64,000 nt of DNA, taken from positions 1 to 64,000 of IMG/VR virus record IMGVR_UViG_3300006750_000006. The stretch is one strand, 5' to 3'. Position numbers and translations under genes: made by a program. How positions within the stretch are numbered: position 1 is the stretch's first letter; each line of letters begins with the position of its first letter. Positions 1 to 7,800 of the stretch are shown piece by piece. Source of the DNA: a virus. A model generated the notes under the pieces. That model did not search any database. It was not told the DNA's origin and was given only the letters and a program-made list of their open reading frames with translations.

Positions 1-2
1 AA

Positions 3-731
3 ATGATCATCTCACACAAATATAAATATATTTTTATAAAGCCAATGAAAGTTGCGGGCACTAGTGTACAAGTGGCTTTGGGACAAAATTGTGATGCAAA
101 TGATATATTCTCTCAAGGTGGCTCTTACGATCCACAGGGTTCTTATGGTAACGCATGTGCTAGAGAATTTTATAAAAATAGAAATAGCATCGTTCCTAGT
201 ATCATTATTGAAAATAATTTACGTGGCCACACTAAACCTGATGAAATCAAAAAAGCAATAGGAAACAAAATATGGAATGATTATTGCAAAGTTACTATAA
301 TCAGAAATCCTTGGGATATGTGTATTTCTCGTTTTTGGTATGCTCCTCCTCCGCAGCGCTGTCCTCGGCTTCGAACAGAAAGAGTTTTGTGGTTACAAGA
401 AAATTTTGAAAATCGTGAGGGAGTCAATAAGCGATTTAGAGAAGCTATTATGGAAAATCCAAAAATGAATAAAATCTATTATTTCAACAAAAACAAACCT
501 ATTGCCAATGTTTATTTGAAATTTGAAAATTTACAAAATGATTTTAATAATTTTTCTGATAAACTTGGAATTCCACAAGTTAGAAATTTTCCGCATAAGA
601 AATCACAATTTAGATTAGATAAGAGACATTATTCAACTTATTATGATGATGAAACAAGAGATTTGATTGCGAAAGAATATAAATATTATATTAAATATTT
701 TGGATATAAATTTGAAAACAAAAAACTATAA
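3..731 (+). CDS. Sulfotransferase-like protein
   Basis: Probably transfers a sulfuryl group from PAPS to a sugar or other acceptor. The N-terminal stretch KPMKVAGTSVQVAL (about residues 14-27) matches the 5'-phosphosulfate-binding loop of Golgi-type and bacterial sulfotransferases, which often reads PK.AGTS. A second stretch, VTIIRNPWDMCISRFWY (about 97-113), matches the 3'-phosphate-binding segment (RNP..R..S). At 242 residues it is a compact single-domain enzyme with no signal peptide, so it should act in the host cytoplasm. It is followed by a glycosyltransferase, a second sulfotransferase-like gene and an APS kinase that could supply its donor. The ATG lies two bases into the window, so an upstream extension cannot be excluded. 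Its last codons lie in a 44-bp tandem duplication. The acceptor is unknown. Confidence 0.8.
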   Translation: MIISHKYKYIFIKPMKVAGTSVQVALGQNCDANDIFSQGGSYDPQGSYGNACAREFYKNRNSIVPSIIIENNLRGHTKPDEIKKAIGNKIWNDYCKVTIIRNPWDMCISRFWYAPPPQRCPRLRTERVLWLQENFENREGVNKRFREAIMENPKMNKIYYFNKNKPIANVYLKFENLQNDFNNFSDKLGIPQVRNFPHKKSQFRLDKRHYSTYYDDETRDLIAKEYKYYIKYFGYKFENKKL

Positions 732-798
732 AAGGATATTAAGATGAGTATAAATTTGAAAACAAAAAACTATAAAAGGATATTAAGATGAGTATAAA
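705..798 (+). repeat. 44-bp perfect tandem duplication at a gene junction
   Basis: Bases 705-748 are repeated exactly at 749-792, and the first six bases (TATAAA) recur at 793-798. The unit holds the last codons and stop of the sulfotransferase gene, the ribosome-binding site and the first codons of the next gene. The TATAAA at each edge suggests slippage between short direct repeats. The duplication leaves both flanking reading frames intact but creates an extra start site at 744. Confidence 0.97.
744..791 (+). CDS. Duplication-derived 15-codon mini-ORF
   Basis: This frame starts at the ATG in the first copy of the 44-bp duplication and has the same AAGGA-type ribosome-binding site as the downstream glycosyltransferase. 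It reads through the second copy as MSINLKTKNYKRILR and stops in an ATGA overlap with the glycosyltransferase start at 788. It is probably an accidental product of the duplication, but it could couple or reduce translation of the next gene. No function is implied. Confidence 0.4.
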   Translation: MSINLKTKNYKRILR

Positions 799-1681
799 AG
801 AGGAAGTTGGTTTAGATTATTTTGATCATATATATGTAATAAACCTAGATCGATGTAGAGATAGAAAGCAACATATTATTGAAGAGTTTTCTAGAGTTGG
901 TATAAGTGATTACGAATTTTTTTCGGCATCTGATAAATCTTCATCAGAAGTTATTGAGATGTATAAATCTGGTCGTGTTAAACGATTTCCACCATGTTTT
1001 AGATGCGGCGAGAATAGTTGCGACCATGAAAACAATATTGTAATACCTGAACAAGTTGGGAATTGGTGTTCATTTATTAATCTTATGAAGGATATTATTA
1101 AAAATAATTATAAACATGTTTTGATATGTGAAGACGACGTAAAATTTGCAGAGCACTGCAAAACTACATTTGATAGATTTATTAATTTGAAAAATTTTAA
1201 AAAATACAATATTGATTTAAATAAGCCAATATTGATAAGATATGAACGTAGAAGTAGGAGAATTCATTGGCCACCAGTTTTTGGTTATCTTAAGAGAAAG
1301 ATAAATGAACGATTCAAACTTTGGCGTTCTCGCAATCCCGGGCCAGTCTTCATCCCTAGGCCCATATATTCAAATGCTTGTTTCTCTGTTAACAAACAAT
1401 ATGCAGAATCATTTTTAAAATATTTACCAGAAATAAAATACGCTAGCGATGGTTATATACAGGTTGATATTCTCAATAAAGACCCATCAATTCAACATTT
1501 CACTGTATTACCTGCGCCGGCATATCAGTTATCAGATCATGAGTTTCCTCAAATGCGCTCAGAGATTATCCCTAGGGGGTATAATGAAGCTGATATAATT
1601 AGGAAAGCTAATCACACTAAAGGAGTTAAATCTAAAGAAGAATATGATACTCTTTTTAATAAATGGATAAACAATGAGTAA
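788..1681 (+). CDS. Glycosyltransferase, family-25-like
   Basis: Probably transfers a sugar to a glycan, as family 25 (LPS/procollagen galactosyltransferase-like) enzymes do. The start of the fold, YVINLDRCRDRKQHI (about residues 16-30), matches the family's VINLDR..R signature. VLICEDDVKF (about 110-119) is the acidic motif expected to hold the metal-nucleotide sugar, preceded by an EQVGNWCSF segment resembling the usual GEIGC.LSH region. A cysteine-rich insert (PCFRCGENSCDH, about 77-88) could bind a metal and is not typical. The length of 297 residues is normal for the family. The ATG follows AAGGATATTAAG within the duplicated 44-bp unit. The frame overlaps the next sulfotransferase by eight bases, so the two are probably translated together. 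Confidence 0.85.
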   Translation: MSIKEEVGLDYFDHIYVINLDRCRDRKQHIIEEFSRVGISDYEFFSASDKSSSEVIEMYKSGRVKRFPPCFRCGENSCDHENNIVIPEQVGNWCSFINLMKDIIKNNYKHVLICEDDVKFAEHCKTTFDRFINLKNFKKYNIDLNKPILIRYERRSRRIHWPPVFGYLKRKINERFKLWRSRNPGPVFIPRPIYSNACFSVNKQYAESFLKYLPEIKYASDGYIQVDILNKDPSIQHFTVLPAPAYQLSDHEFPQMRSEIIPRGYNEADIIRKANHTKGVKSKEEYDTLFNKWINNE

Positions 1682-2210
1682 AGTTTTTTGTATAGGTATG
1701 TTTAAAACCGGCACAACTAGTGTTGGAGTAGCAATGAAGATACTGGGTTATCAAACAACTTATAGCTTCTGGGGCTTAAAAGGATTCGATTATTGGTTGG
1801 AAGATAAATCAACTTATAAAAAATATCATTCAGTTGTCAAACAAAGAGCAAACAAATATCAAGCTTTTGCAGATTCTCCATGGCTGTTTTTATATAAGGA
1901 ATTAGATATATGGTTTCCCAATAGCAAATTTATTTTAACGTTGAGAGAGACTCCTGAAGATGTCGCAAGAAGCGATATCAACATGTGGGAAAAATTAGGA
2001 AAACCTAACGCTCCTTTAGCTGAGAAGTTTGTTGAAAGATATAATAAACATAATCAGGAAGTTCGAGAATATTTTAAAGATAGGTCAGATTTGTTGGAAG
2101 TGTGTTTCGAAAAAGGCGAAGGTTGGAAAAAGATTTGTAATTTCTTAGAAAAGCCTGTTCCAGATTTCCCTTTTCCACATGCAAACAGGGGAACATACAA
2201 AAATGAATAA
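1674..2210 (+). CDS. Short sulfotransferase-family protein
   Basis: A second PAPS-type sulfotransferase candidate. FCIGMFKTGTTSVGVAM (about residues 5-21) matches the G..KTGTTS 5'-phosphosulfate loop, and SKFILTLRETPEDVARS (about 83-99) corresponds to the 3'-phosphate segment (ILTLR.P...S). At 178 residues it is shorter than most members, so some acceptor-side structure is reduced. It overlaps the glycosyltransferase stop and is followed after 73 bases by an APS kinase. It is more like the KTGTTS-type bacterial family than the first gene, so the two are not a recent duplication. The acceptor is unknown. Confidence 0.78.
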   Translation: MSKVFCIGMFKTGTTSVGVAMKILGYQTTYSFWGLKGFDYWLEDKSTYKKYHSVVKQRANKYQAFADSPWLFLYKELDIWFPNSKFILTLRETPEDVARSDINMWEKLGKPNAPLAEKFVERYNKHNQEVREYFKDRSDLLEVCFEKGEGWKKICNFLEKPVPDFPFPHANRGTYKNE

Positions 2211-2283
2211 TAAAAAATTATAAATTTAAAAAATAAATAAAAATCTAGTATTATAGATAAGGATAAATAACAAATTACTTTTA
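2211..2283 (+). other. AT-rich gap before the APS kinase gene
   Basis: This 73-base gap is almost entirely A and T. It contains GATAAATA about 15 bases before the next ATG, which resembles the T4 late-promoter octamer TATAAATA with one change. No hairpin with a T-run is visible. The promoter reading is weak because such octamers are common in AT-rich DNA. Confidence 0.3.
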
Positions 2284-2994
2284 ATGATTGATTCTACAAA
2301 AAGAACTTTTAGTAAGGCCATTAGCTGGAAAACTAGTGGATTTTTAATACTCTCGGCGCTAGCCTATATTATAACTGGATCCTTAAAAGACACCTCGATC
2401 ATTGCAGCTGTTTACCACGTTATTATGCTTATTTTTTATTATTTTCATGAAAAGATATGGAATAGGATTCTTTGGGGCAAAACTTCTGGTTTATTTATAC
2501 AAATGACTGGTTTATCAGGTTCTGGCAAAACAACGATTGCAAGAGATGTTGAAAAAAGATTAAAAAATCGTGGTTTAAAAGTAGAAATAATTGACGGAGA
2601 CGAATATCGAGAAGGCATATGTAGCGATTTAACTTTTTCAAAAGAAGATCGCAACACAAATATTCGTAGACTGGGATTTGTTGGAAAAGTATTGGCAAGA
2701 AACAATGTTGTTATAATTATGTCTACTATAAATCCTTATGATAATATACGCAAAGAACTAAAAGAAATCCATGGAGCAAGAACAATTTTTATCGATTGCT
2801 CGATCGAGGAATGCATTGAGCGAGACATAAAAGGTTTATATAAAAAAGCTCTTTTGGGAGAAATTAAAAACTTTACAGGTATTTCAGATCCTTTTGAGGT
2901 ACCAAAAGACGCTGATTTGGTAATTAAAACGGATAAATTAAATATCAAAAAATCAGCTGAATTATTAGAAAAATTTATATTAAAGCAAATATAG
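2284..2994 (+). CDS. cysC: Membrane-anchored APS kinase (DUF2061-APS kinase fusion)
   Basis: Phosphorylates adenylylsulfate (APS) with ATP to give PAPS, the donor used by sulfotransferases. Residues 1-64 form a DUF2061-like segment with two hydrophobic helices (around WKTSGFLILSALAYIITG and IIAAVYHVIMLIFYYFHEK), implying inner-membrane attachment. The kinase domain follows: P-loop GLSGSGKTT (about 76-84), DGDEYREGICSDLTFS (about 102-117), RNTNIRRLGF, and near the end GLYKKALLGEIKNFTGI and DPFEVP, all typical of CysC. The usual FISP..ADR segment is replaced by MSTINPYDNIRKEL, so catalysis needs testing. No ATP sulfurylase is visible, so APS would have to come from the host. The context suggests it feeds the two sulfotransferases upstream. 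Confidence 0.93.
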   Translation: MIDSTKRTFSKAISWKTSGFLILSALAYIITGSLKDTSIIAAVYHVIMLIFYYFHEKIWNRILWGKTSGLFIQMTGLSGSGKTTIARDVEKRLKNRGLKVEIIDGDEYREGICSDLTFSKEDRNTNIRRLGFVGKVLARNNVVIIMSTINPYDNIRKELKEIHGARTIFIDCSIEECIERDIKGLYKKALLGEIKNFTGISDPFEVPKDADLVIKTDKLNIKKSAELLEKFILKQI

Positions 2995-3013
2995 CAGACA
3001 AAGGAGTTAAAAA

Positions 3014-3208
3014 ATGCTTAAATTATCAGATGAAGCCCTCGGGGCCCTTATGATGGCCCTACAGAAATCTTTATTGGAACAATCAGATATTGTTCCTGTG
3101 TTGAAAGGATTTGAATTCAAAATTAATGAAAACAAAGAATTATTTGTTATGAACCCACCAATTGTTAATTATGGTAATGCCAATCTTGAGCCTTTTGAAG
3201 AAGAATAG
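3014..3208 (+). CDS. Small conserved-type phage protein, unknown function
   Basis: A 64-residue acidic protein whose first half (LSDEALGALMMALQKSLLEQ) predicts an amphipathic helix; the rest is mixed and ends in EPFEEE. It has a strong AAGGAG ribosome-binding site eight bases before the ATG. Its stop overlaps the GTG start of the next gene (TAGTG), so it opens a tightly coupled run of small genes ending in the late sigma factor. I do not recognise a family. Confidence 0.8.
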   Translation: MLKLSDEALGALMMALQKSLLEQSDIVPVLKGFEFKINENKELFVMNPPIVNYGNANLEPFEEE

Positions 3209-3468
3209 TGCCCAAATATCGCTATAAGTGTGAAAGTTGCGAATTTATTTTCTTTGCGCACCATTCAATTTCTAAACTTTTAAAAGATTGCGAATATTGT
3301 GATACAAACGATTCTTTGACTAAGTTGCCCACTAGTTTTAGATTGATAGAGGACGTTGAGCGTGAAATTTCAACTGGACAAATCGTTAAAAGGTCAATTG
3401 AAGAATTTCGTGAAGACTTGAAAGAAGAAAAAAGACGCTTAAAGGAGAGAAAAGAGGATGTTAAATGA
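3208..3468 (+). CDS. FmdB-type zinc-ribbon protein
   Basis: Starts at a GTG inside the previous stop (TAGTG). The N-terminus, PKYRYKCESCEFIFFAHHSI, followed by CEYC around residue 28, has the CxxC...CxxC layout of FmdB-like small zinc ribbons, which usually begin with a P.Y.Y.C..C pattern. The C-terminal half (from about residue 50) is highly charged and likely helical (EEFREDLKEEKRRLKERKED). Such proteins occur in many phages without a proven job; nucleic-acid or protein binding is plausible. It overlaps the next gene by four bases. Confidence 0.75.
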   Translation: MPKYRYKCESCEFIFFAHHSISKLLKDCEYCDTNDSLTKLPTSFRLIEDVEREISTGQIVKRSIEEFREDLKEEKRRLKERKEDVK

Positions 3469-3866
3469 ATAAATATATTTTAGGGTTAAGTATAGTACTT
3501 AATGGGATACTATTGATAGTACTATTTGGTTTAGTGCCTTTTTTACTGTATTTGAGCACACTTATTAATATCTTTTTTGTTTGGTTTATCATAAAAAATC
3601 TTAACGAGATGGATGACATAAGAGAAGATTTACTTTATAATTTGGAATCGATTGAGTCTTTTTCTGATCATTTAGACCAATTACATGAAATGGAGGCATT
3701 TTATGGAGATCAGACATTGCAAGATTTAATTGGCCACTCTAGAAGAGTAATTAACGATATAGTGGATTTACAAGAAAAATATTATGATGTTGAAACAGGA
3801 ATAGAAACATATGACAATGATAATGAAGAAACCGAAGAGGAAGAGACGACCGAGGCGCAAGAATGA
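3465..3866 (+). CDS. Small membrane protein with acidic tail
   Basis: A 133-residue protein with two hydrophobic stretches between about residues 4 and 44 that probably form a helical hairpin in the inner membrane. A helical, coiled-coil-prone region follows, then a strongly acidic tail (YDNDNEETEEEETTEAQE). It starts in an ATGA overlap with the zinc-ribbon gene, and its last 56 bases overlap the start of the sigma-factor gene in another frame. I do not recognise a family. Confidence 0.75.
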   Translation: MNKYILGLSIVLNGILLIVLFGLVPFLLYLSTLINIFFVWFIIKNLNEMDDIREDLLYNLESIESFSDHLDQLHEMEAFYGDQTLQDLIGHSRRVINDIVDLQEKYYDVETGIETYDNDNEETEEEETTEAQE

Positions 3867-4524
3867 ATATTTTACTAAAGTACACGAGAAAGCAGTAATA
3901 GACTACGCGTTATCGGATAGTAAAGCAGTACGAACCACTCTTTATGTTGAACTCCTGGCACCAGCTTTCAACGAGCTGGTTGATAAAATTGTTTATACCT
4001 ATAAATTTAATAATCTCCCCAATATAGATTATTTAAAAGACGACTGTAAAATTTGGCTAATGACAATTTTGGATAAATATGATCCAGAAAGAAAGTCAAA
4101 AGCCTTTTCATATTTTAGTGTTATAACTAAAAATTGGTTTATTCACCAAGTAAAGCAAAATTCTAAAAAATTAAAGAGAGATGTTCAGTATGAAAACTTG
4201 GGAGCAGACTCGACAAGAAAAGAATTAATAGTACACAATGAATACGAACAAAACAGAGAACAAGCAGAATTTTGGTTACACTTGTGGAAAGAAATGGAAA
4301 GTTGGCAAAAATTAAAACTCAAAGAAAGTGAAAAAAAAGTATTAGACGCAATAAAAATTCTTTTTGAAAGTGTGGACGAAATTGAAATTTTTAATAAAAA
4401 AGCTATTTATCTATACATGCGAGAAATAACTGGCATGAATACAAAACAAATTGTTAATAATTTGAATCGTATTAGAAAAAGATATAGGAATTTTAAAAGC
4501 GAATGGGTAAAAGGAAACGTTTAG
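3811..4524 (+). CDS. gp55: Late-transcription sigma factor, T4 gp55-like
   Basis: Probably the phage sigma factor that recruits host RNA polymerase to late promoters. The central segment YDPERKSKAFSYFSVITKNW (about residues 90-109), followed by FIHQVKQNSKK, matches the region-2-like K.F.YF...... pattern of T4 gp55 proteins, with a helical C-terminal half and a basic N-terminus (KKPKRKRRPRRK). The length of 237 residues is slightly above T4 gp55. The start is uncertain: ATGs occur at 3811, 3817 and 3823, all inside the upstream gene. The C-terminus ends KSEWVKGNV and lacks the hydrophobic-acidic clamp-binding tail expected of T4 gp55. It overlaps the next small gene by 22 bases. Confidence 0.75.
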   Translation: MTMIMKKPKRKRRPRRKNEYFTKVHEKAVIDYALSDSKAVRTTLYVELLAPAFNELVDKIVYTYKFNNLPNIDYLKDDCKIWLMTILDKYDPERKSKAFSYFSVITKNWFIHQVKQNSKKLKRDVQYENLGADSTRKELIVHNEYEQNREQAEFWLHLWKEMESWQKLKLKESEKKVLDAIKILFESVDEIEIFNKKAIYLYMREITGMNTKQIVNNLNRIRKRYRNFKSEWVKGNV

Positions 4525-4802
4525 AATCACAAGAATATGTTGAGGAGGCAATTGCCAATATCAGAGACGATAGGGCAATTGCTTCGACTTTACTTATTGA
4601 CTTGATGAAAGTTCTAAAGGAAGATACAGCAAAACATCAATATTCTGGGCCCGTAGCAGCAAAATATCTAGAAACCTTACAGAGATCAAATGAACAACTG
4701 GTAAAATTAGCCTCTTTATTGGCTAAAAAAGAAAATGTCGATAGCAGCTTATCTTCAGTTGATAAATCTGAAATATATGATTTAATTAACGAAGATAATT
4801 AA
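4503..4802 (+). CDS. Small helical protein after the sigma gene, unknown
   Basis: A 99-residue, almost wholly helical protein with a basic N-terminus (MGKRKRLESQEY) and an acidic-hydrophobic end (VDKSEIYDLINEDN). It starts within the last codons of the gp55-like gene, so translation is probably coupled. The position and tail raise the possibility of a gp33-like coactivator or clamp-interacting partner, but there is no visible sequence match. A small terminase subunit is another guess of the same weak kind. Confidence 0.7.
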   Translation: MGKRKRLESQEYVEEAIANIRDDRAIASTLLIDLMKVLKEDTAKHQYSGPVAAKYLETLQRSNEQLVKLASLLAKKENVDSSLSSVDKSEIYDLINEDN

Positions 4803-4813
4803 GGATTAAATAA

Positions 4814-7800
4814 GTGGGAACAAAACCATGGAAAGTACATGAGGGATTCAGTGGCCACGAGTTTAACCCTCTTAGCGATTTTGCTTACACTGAAGCTTAC
4901 AATAGTGACGTCCCAATAACTGATTTAGTTGCTAGGCTTTTTAAAGATAAATATGAATACGATCTATTGTCTAGTACCGGTACTGGTCCTCACTTAGCAG
5001 TAGTTCTTAAAGTTTTATCTGGCCCACAAGCAAAAACCCACTCACCAAATATTATTACAAAAAGCCTGCTTAAGGCACCTGAGGCTCTTTCCCTGTTAGA
5101 TAACTCGGCGCGCCTAAGATTAAAGCCTGGACCAGTAAGAGTGATAGCAAAAGTTCCCAATATTCACCAGATGCCATGGCCATCAGGTATAGAAGATGAA
5201 TTTGGTATTTCTTTGTTTCCAGAGTTTGTTGCTTCAAAACAAATAGAACATGATTCTGCCATGGCAAAGATCACAGAGGGCGCCCTGGTCTGGGTTGATC
5301 TTTCAGCCCCGACTTCTAAAACTGGTATACTTATTGGCTTACATGATACGAATTTTATAGCCAAAATAGAAGAAGCCAAATCAGCTTCAAAAGCATTTGA
5401 TGATACATGTACGCTTCCTAAAGTGTGCGCACCATCGGAAGTAGAAAATTTATATGCCGGCTCAACTTCACATAAATTTAAGTTGACGGGGCCCCCTATT
5501 CGAAAAGTAAAGGGAAAGATTAAAACTGGTATGTATGGTGACGGCTTTGAGCAAACAAAATCACATTTTGATGAGTGTTTGAAACATGCTGGTATCTCTT
5601 TTAAGCATAGTATTGCCGGCCCAACACCAGATTCAAAAAATGCTTTTGTTTGGGTTGGCCATTTAAATGGCAATGGCGCCAATGATCTTGTTGATCGTCC
5701 ACCTGGTCCTGGGCGCGAAACAATTATTTATGCTTCAAAAACACTGGACATAACGTCTCCGATCGAAATAAAATATTATTTTCATGATATTGCCGGCTTT
5801 GGTTTCCCCTGGATCAACGGTCCAGAAACAACAGTAGCAGAGGCTAAAAGTAGTGCGAAGATAGCTAATAATGATTTAAGAATGAAAGTAGCAGCAAATT
5901 TAAAAGACCTAATACGTGATGGTCGTAATTTTGTTCTTGTCATACCGGAAATGCTGTATTCAAGGGGGTTTGGAACAAAACTAGGAGATGTAAAAAGAAT
6001 AAAAAATTACACAAAATGTTCAACAGTTCCCCGGGGCGAAACTACAAAAATTGATTTGATTAGGACAAATATGGAGTCCGTCGCGAATAGAAAAGCAATT
6101 CCAGTGATTAAAGATTATCTAGACAGTATATCTGATAATAAAATATCAGGATTTATAGAAAAAGAAAGAGTTATCAAGACGTTTGTTGATAGTGGAGATT
6201 TAAATATATTTCACAACGAGATTATTGAAGTATTACAACAATATATATATAAAAATATAGCAGAAAATATTGAATATGTTTCGATTTTGGCAGAAGGGGC
6301 TGGCGCGCTCTCTCTTGCCGGATCGTTGCCTTTGGTTTATGATATTCCCCTCAACAGGATAGATTTTGTTCCGAATGGTTTTGATGAGGTGGACAGATAT
6401 TCATTTTTTGATTATAGTAATATATCTGAACCAGAAGCAGAAGTATTGCGCAATATACCGTCATACGTTCTTTATAAATTGTTTATAGAACCAAGTGCAA
6501 AAAAAGATTTAGAATTTAATTATATTGTCGATGATGCAGCATCTTTTATTCCATTAGATTTCGGTGGCGGCCCGGGCTCCAAACACTTTTTTGACCTCTT
6601 AGGGAGAGAAACAGAGTTTGTTAAAAATTTCAAGCAAGGGGGCTCTGGTGCCGAAAAGAAATTCGATTTTTGGGTCAATAATAATATAAATAATAATACC
6701 TCTATATCCTGTTACGTCGGCGGCAAAAAAAGACTTGATTATACTTTTAGTATGATAAATAAAATAAATGCGCCTCATAAATCTGATACTATTCCAAAAG
6801 TGGGAATGGATTATGTTCCCAATCATGCTCAAAATATTTCAGCTAAACAAAAATCTGCAGCAGCTAGCAATTATAATATAAAAATAGAACAATATAAAAA
6901 GAAGGCGGCCAAATTCGAAGAAATGTTGTTCGCTCTCGCTACCGGGGGATTAAATAGTTTATGCAAGATATCCAAATATAAAGTTTATTGTACAGATATT
7001 GGTTCAAATTCTTATATATTAAAATATGGTGAAGAATCTATGTTTCACAGGCTTTATAATAATTATTTGCATGCTAAAATAGAAATTCCAAAATTAGAAC
7101 AATTGAAAGAAGGACATGTAATTTTAGTTGAGGCCGGCAAGGATAAAGTTCTTATTGACACGCGTCTTAAAGAATATGAAGATTTATTAAAAACAATAAA
7201 AGCCAACCTTGAGCCAGCTAAAGCTGAATTAGCAAAATTACAAATTTTTAAACCTGGCTTTTTCAATTCAGCTCAAACTGTAGGTACTTTAGGAACTATT
7301 TCAAGCGCCTCCGATCTTGTGGGCCGCCAAAATGCAGTAGAAGATATAATTAAGAGATTAAAAGGCAAACAAAAATCAGCAAATCCCGATTGTTCTTTAC
7401 CTGAAAAGTGCAGATCCAAACCAACACCCTTGGGTGAATTCAGTAGCGCCGGCGTTGAACTTCTAGAGCCTAGTCTTTTCAACTGCGAGGGCTCTCGTGT
7501 TCAGGTAGTTAAAAAATTTGATATATTAAGTGAGTGGATTCCTTATTATCCCAAAAAAGATGATTTTACTTTTGAGGGCCAAACCAGCGTATATGGCAAA
7601 ACTTCTTCTAAAAAAGTAGATATGAAAACAAAGGTTCCAGATTTTAAAACTGCCACCTTCAAATATAAAGTACGACGTGGCAGGGGAGTTGTCAGAGAAG
7701 AAACAAGTCCACCAGTATGGTCATGCGTTGCACCTATTTTTAAAGAAGCGTACGCCGCGGCCTGTGAGGCATCAAATTATATACCTTTTAAAATTGCAAG

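Noticed and set aside
5164-5682. 172-residue minus-strand open frame
   Set aside because: It lies wholly inside the 1236-residue plus-strand gene, has no ribosome-binding site or neighbours, and looks like a shadow frame, as do the other minus-strand frames.
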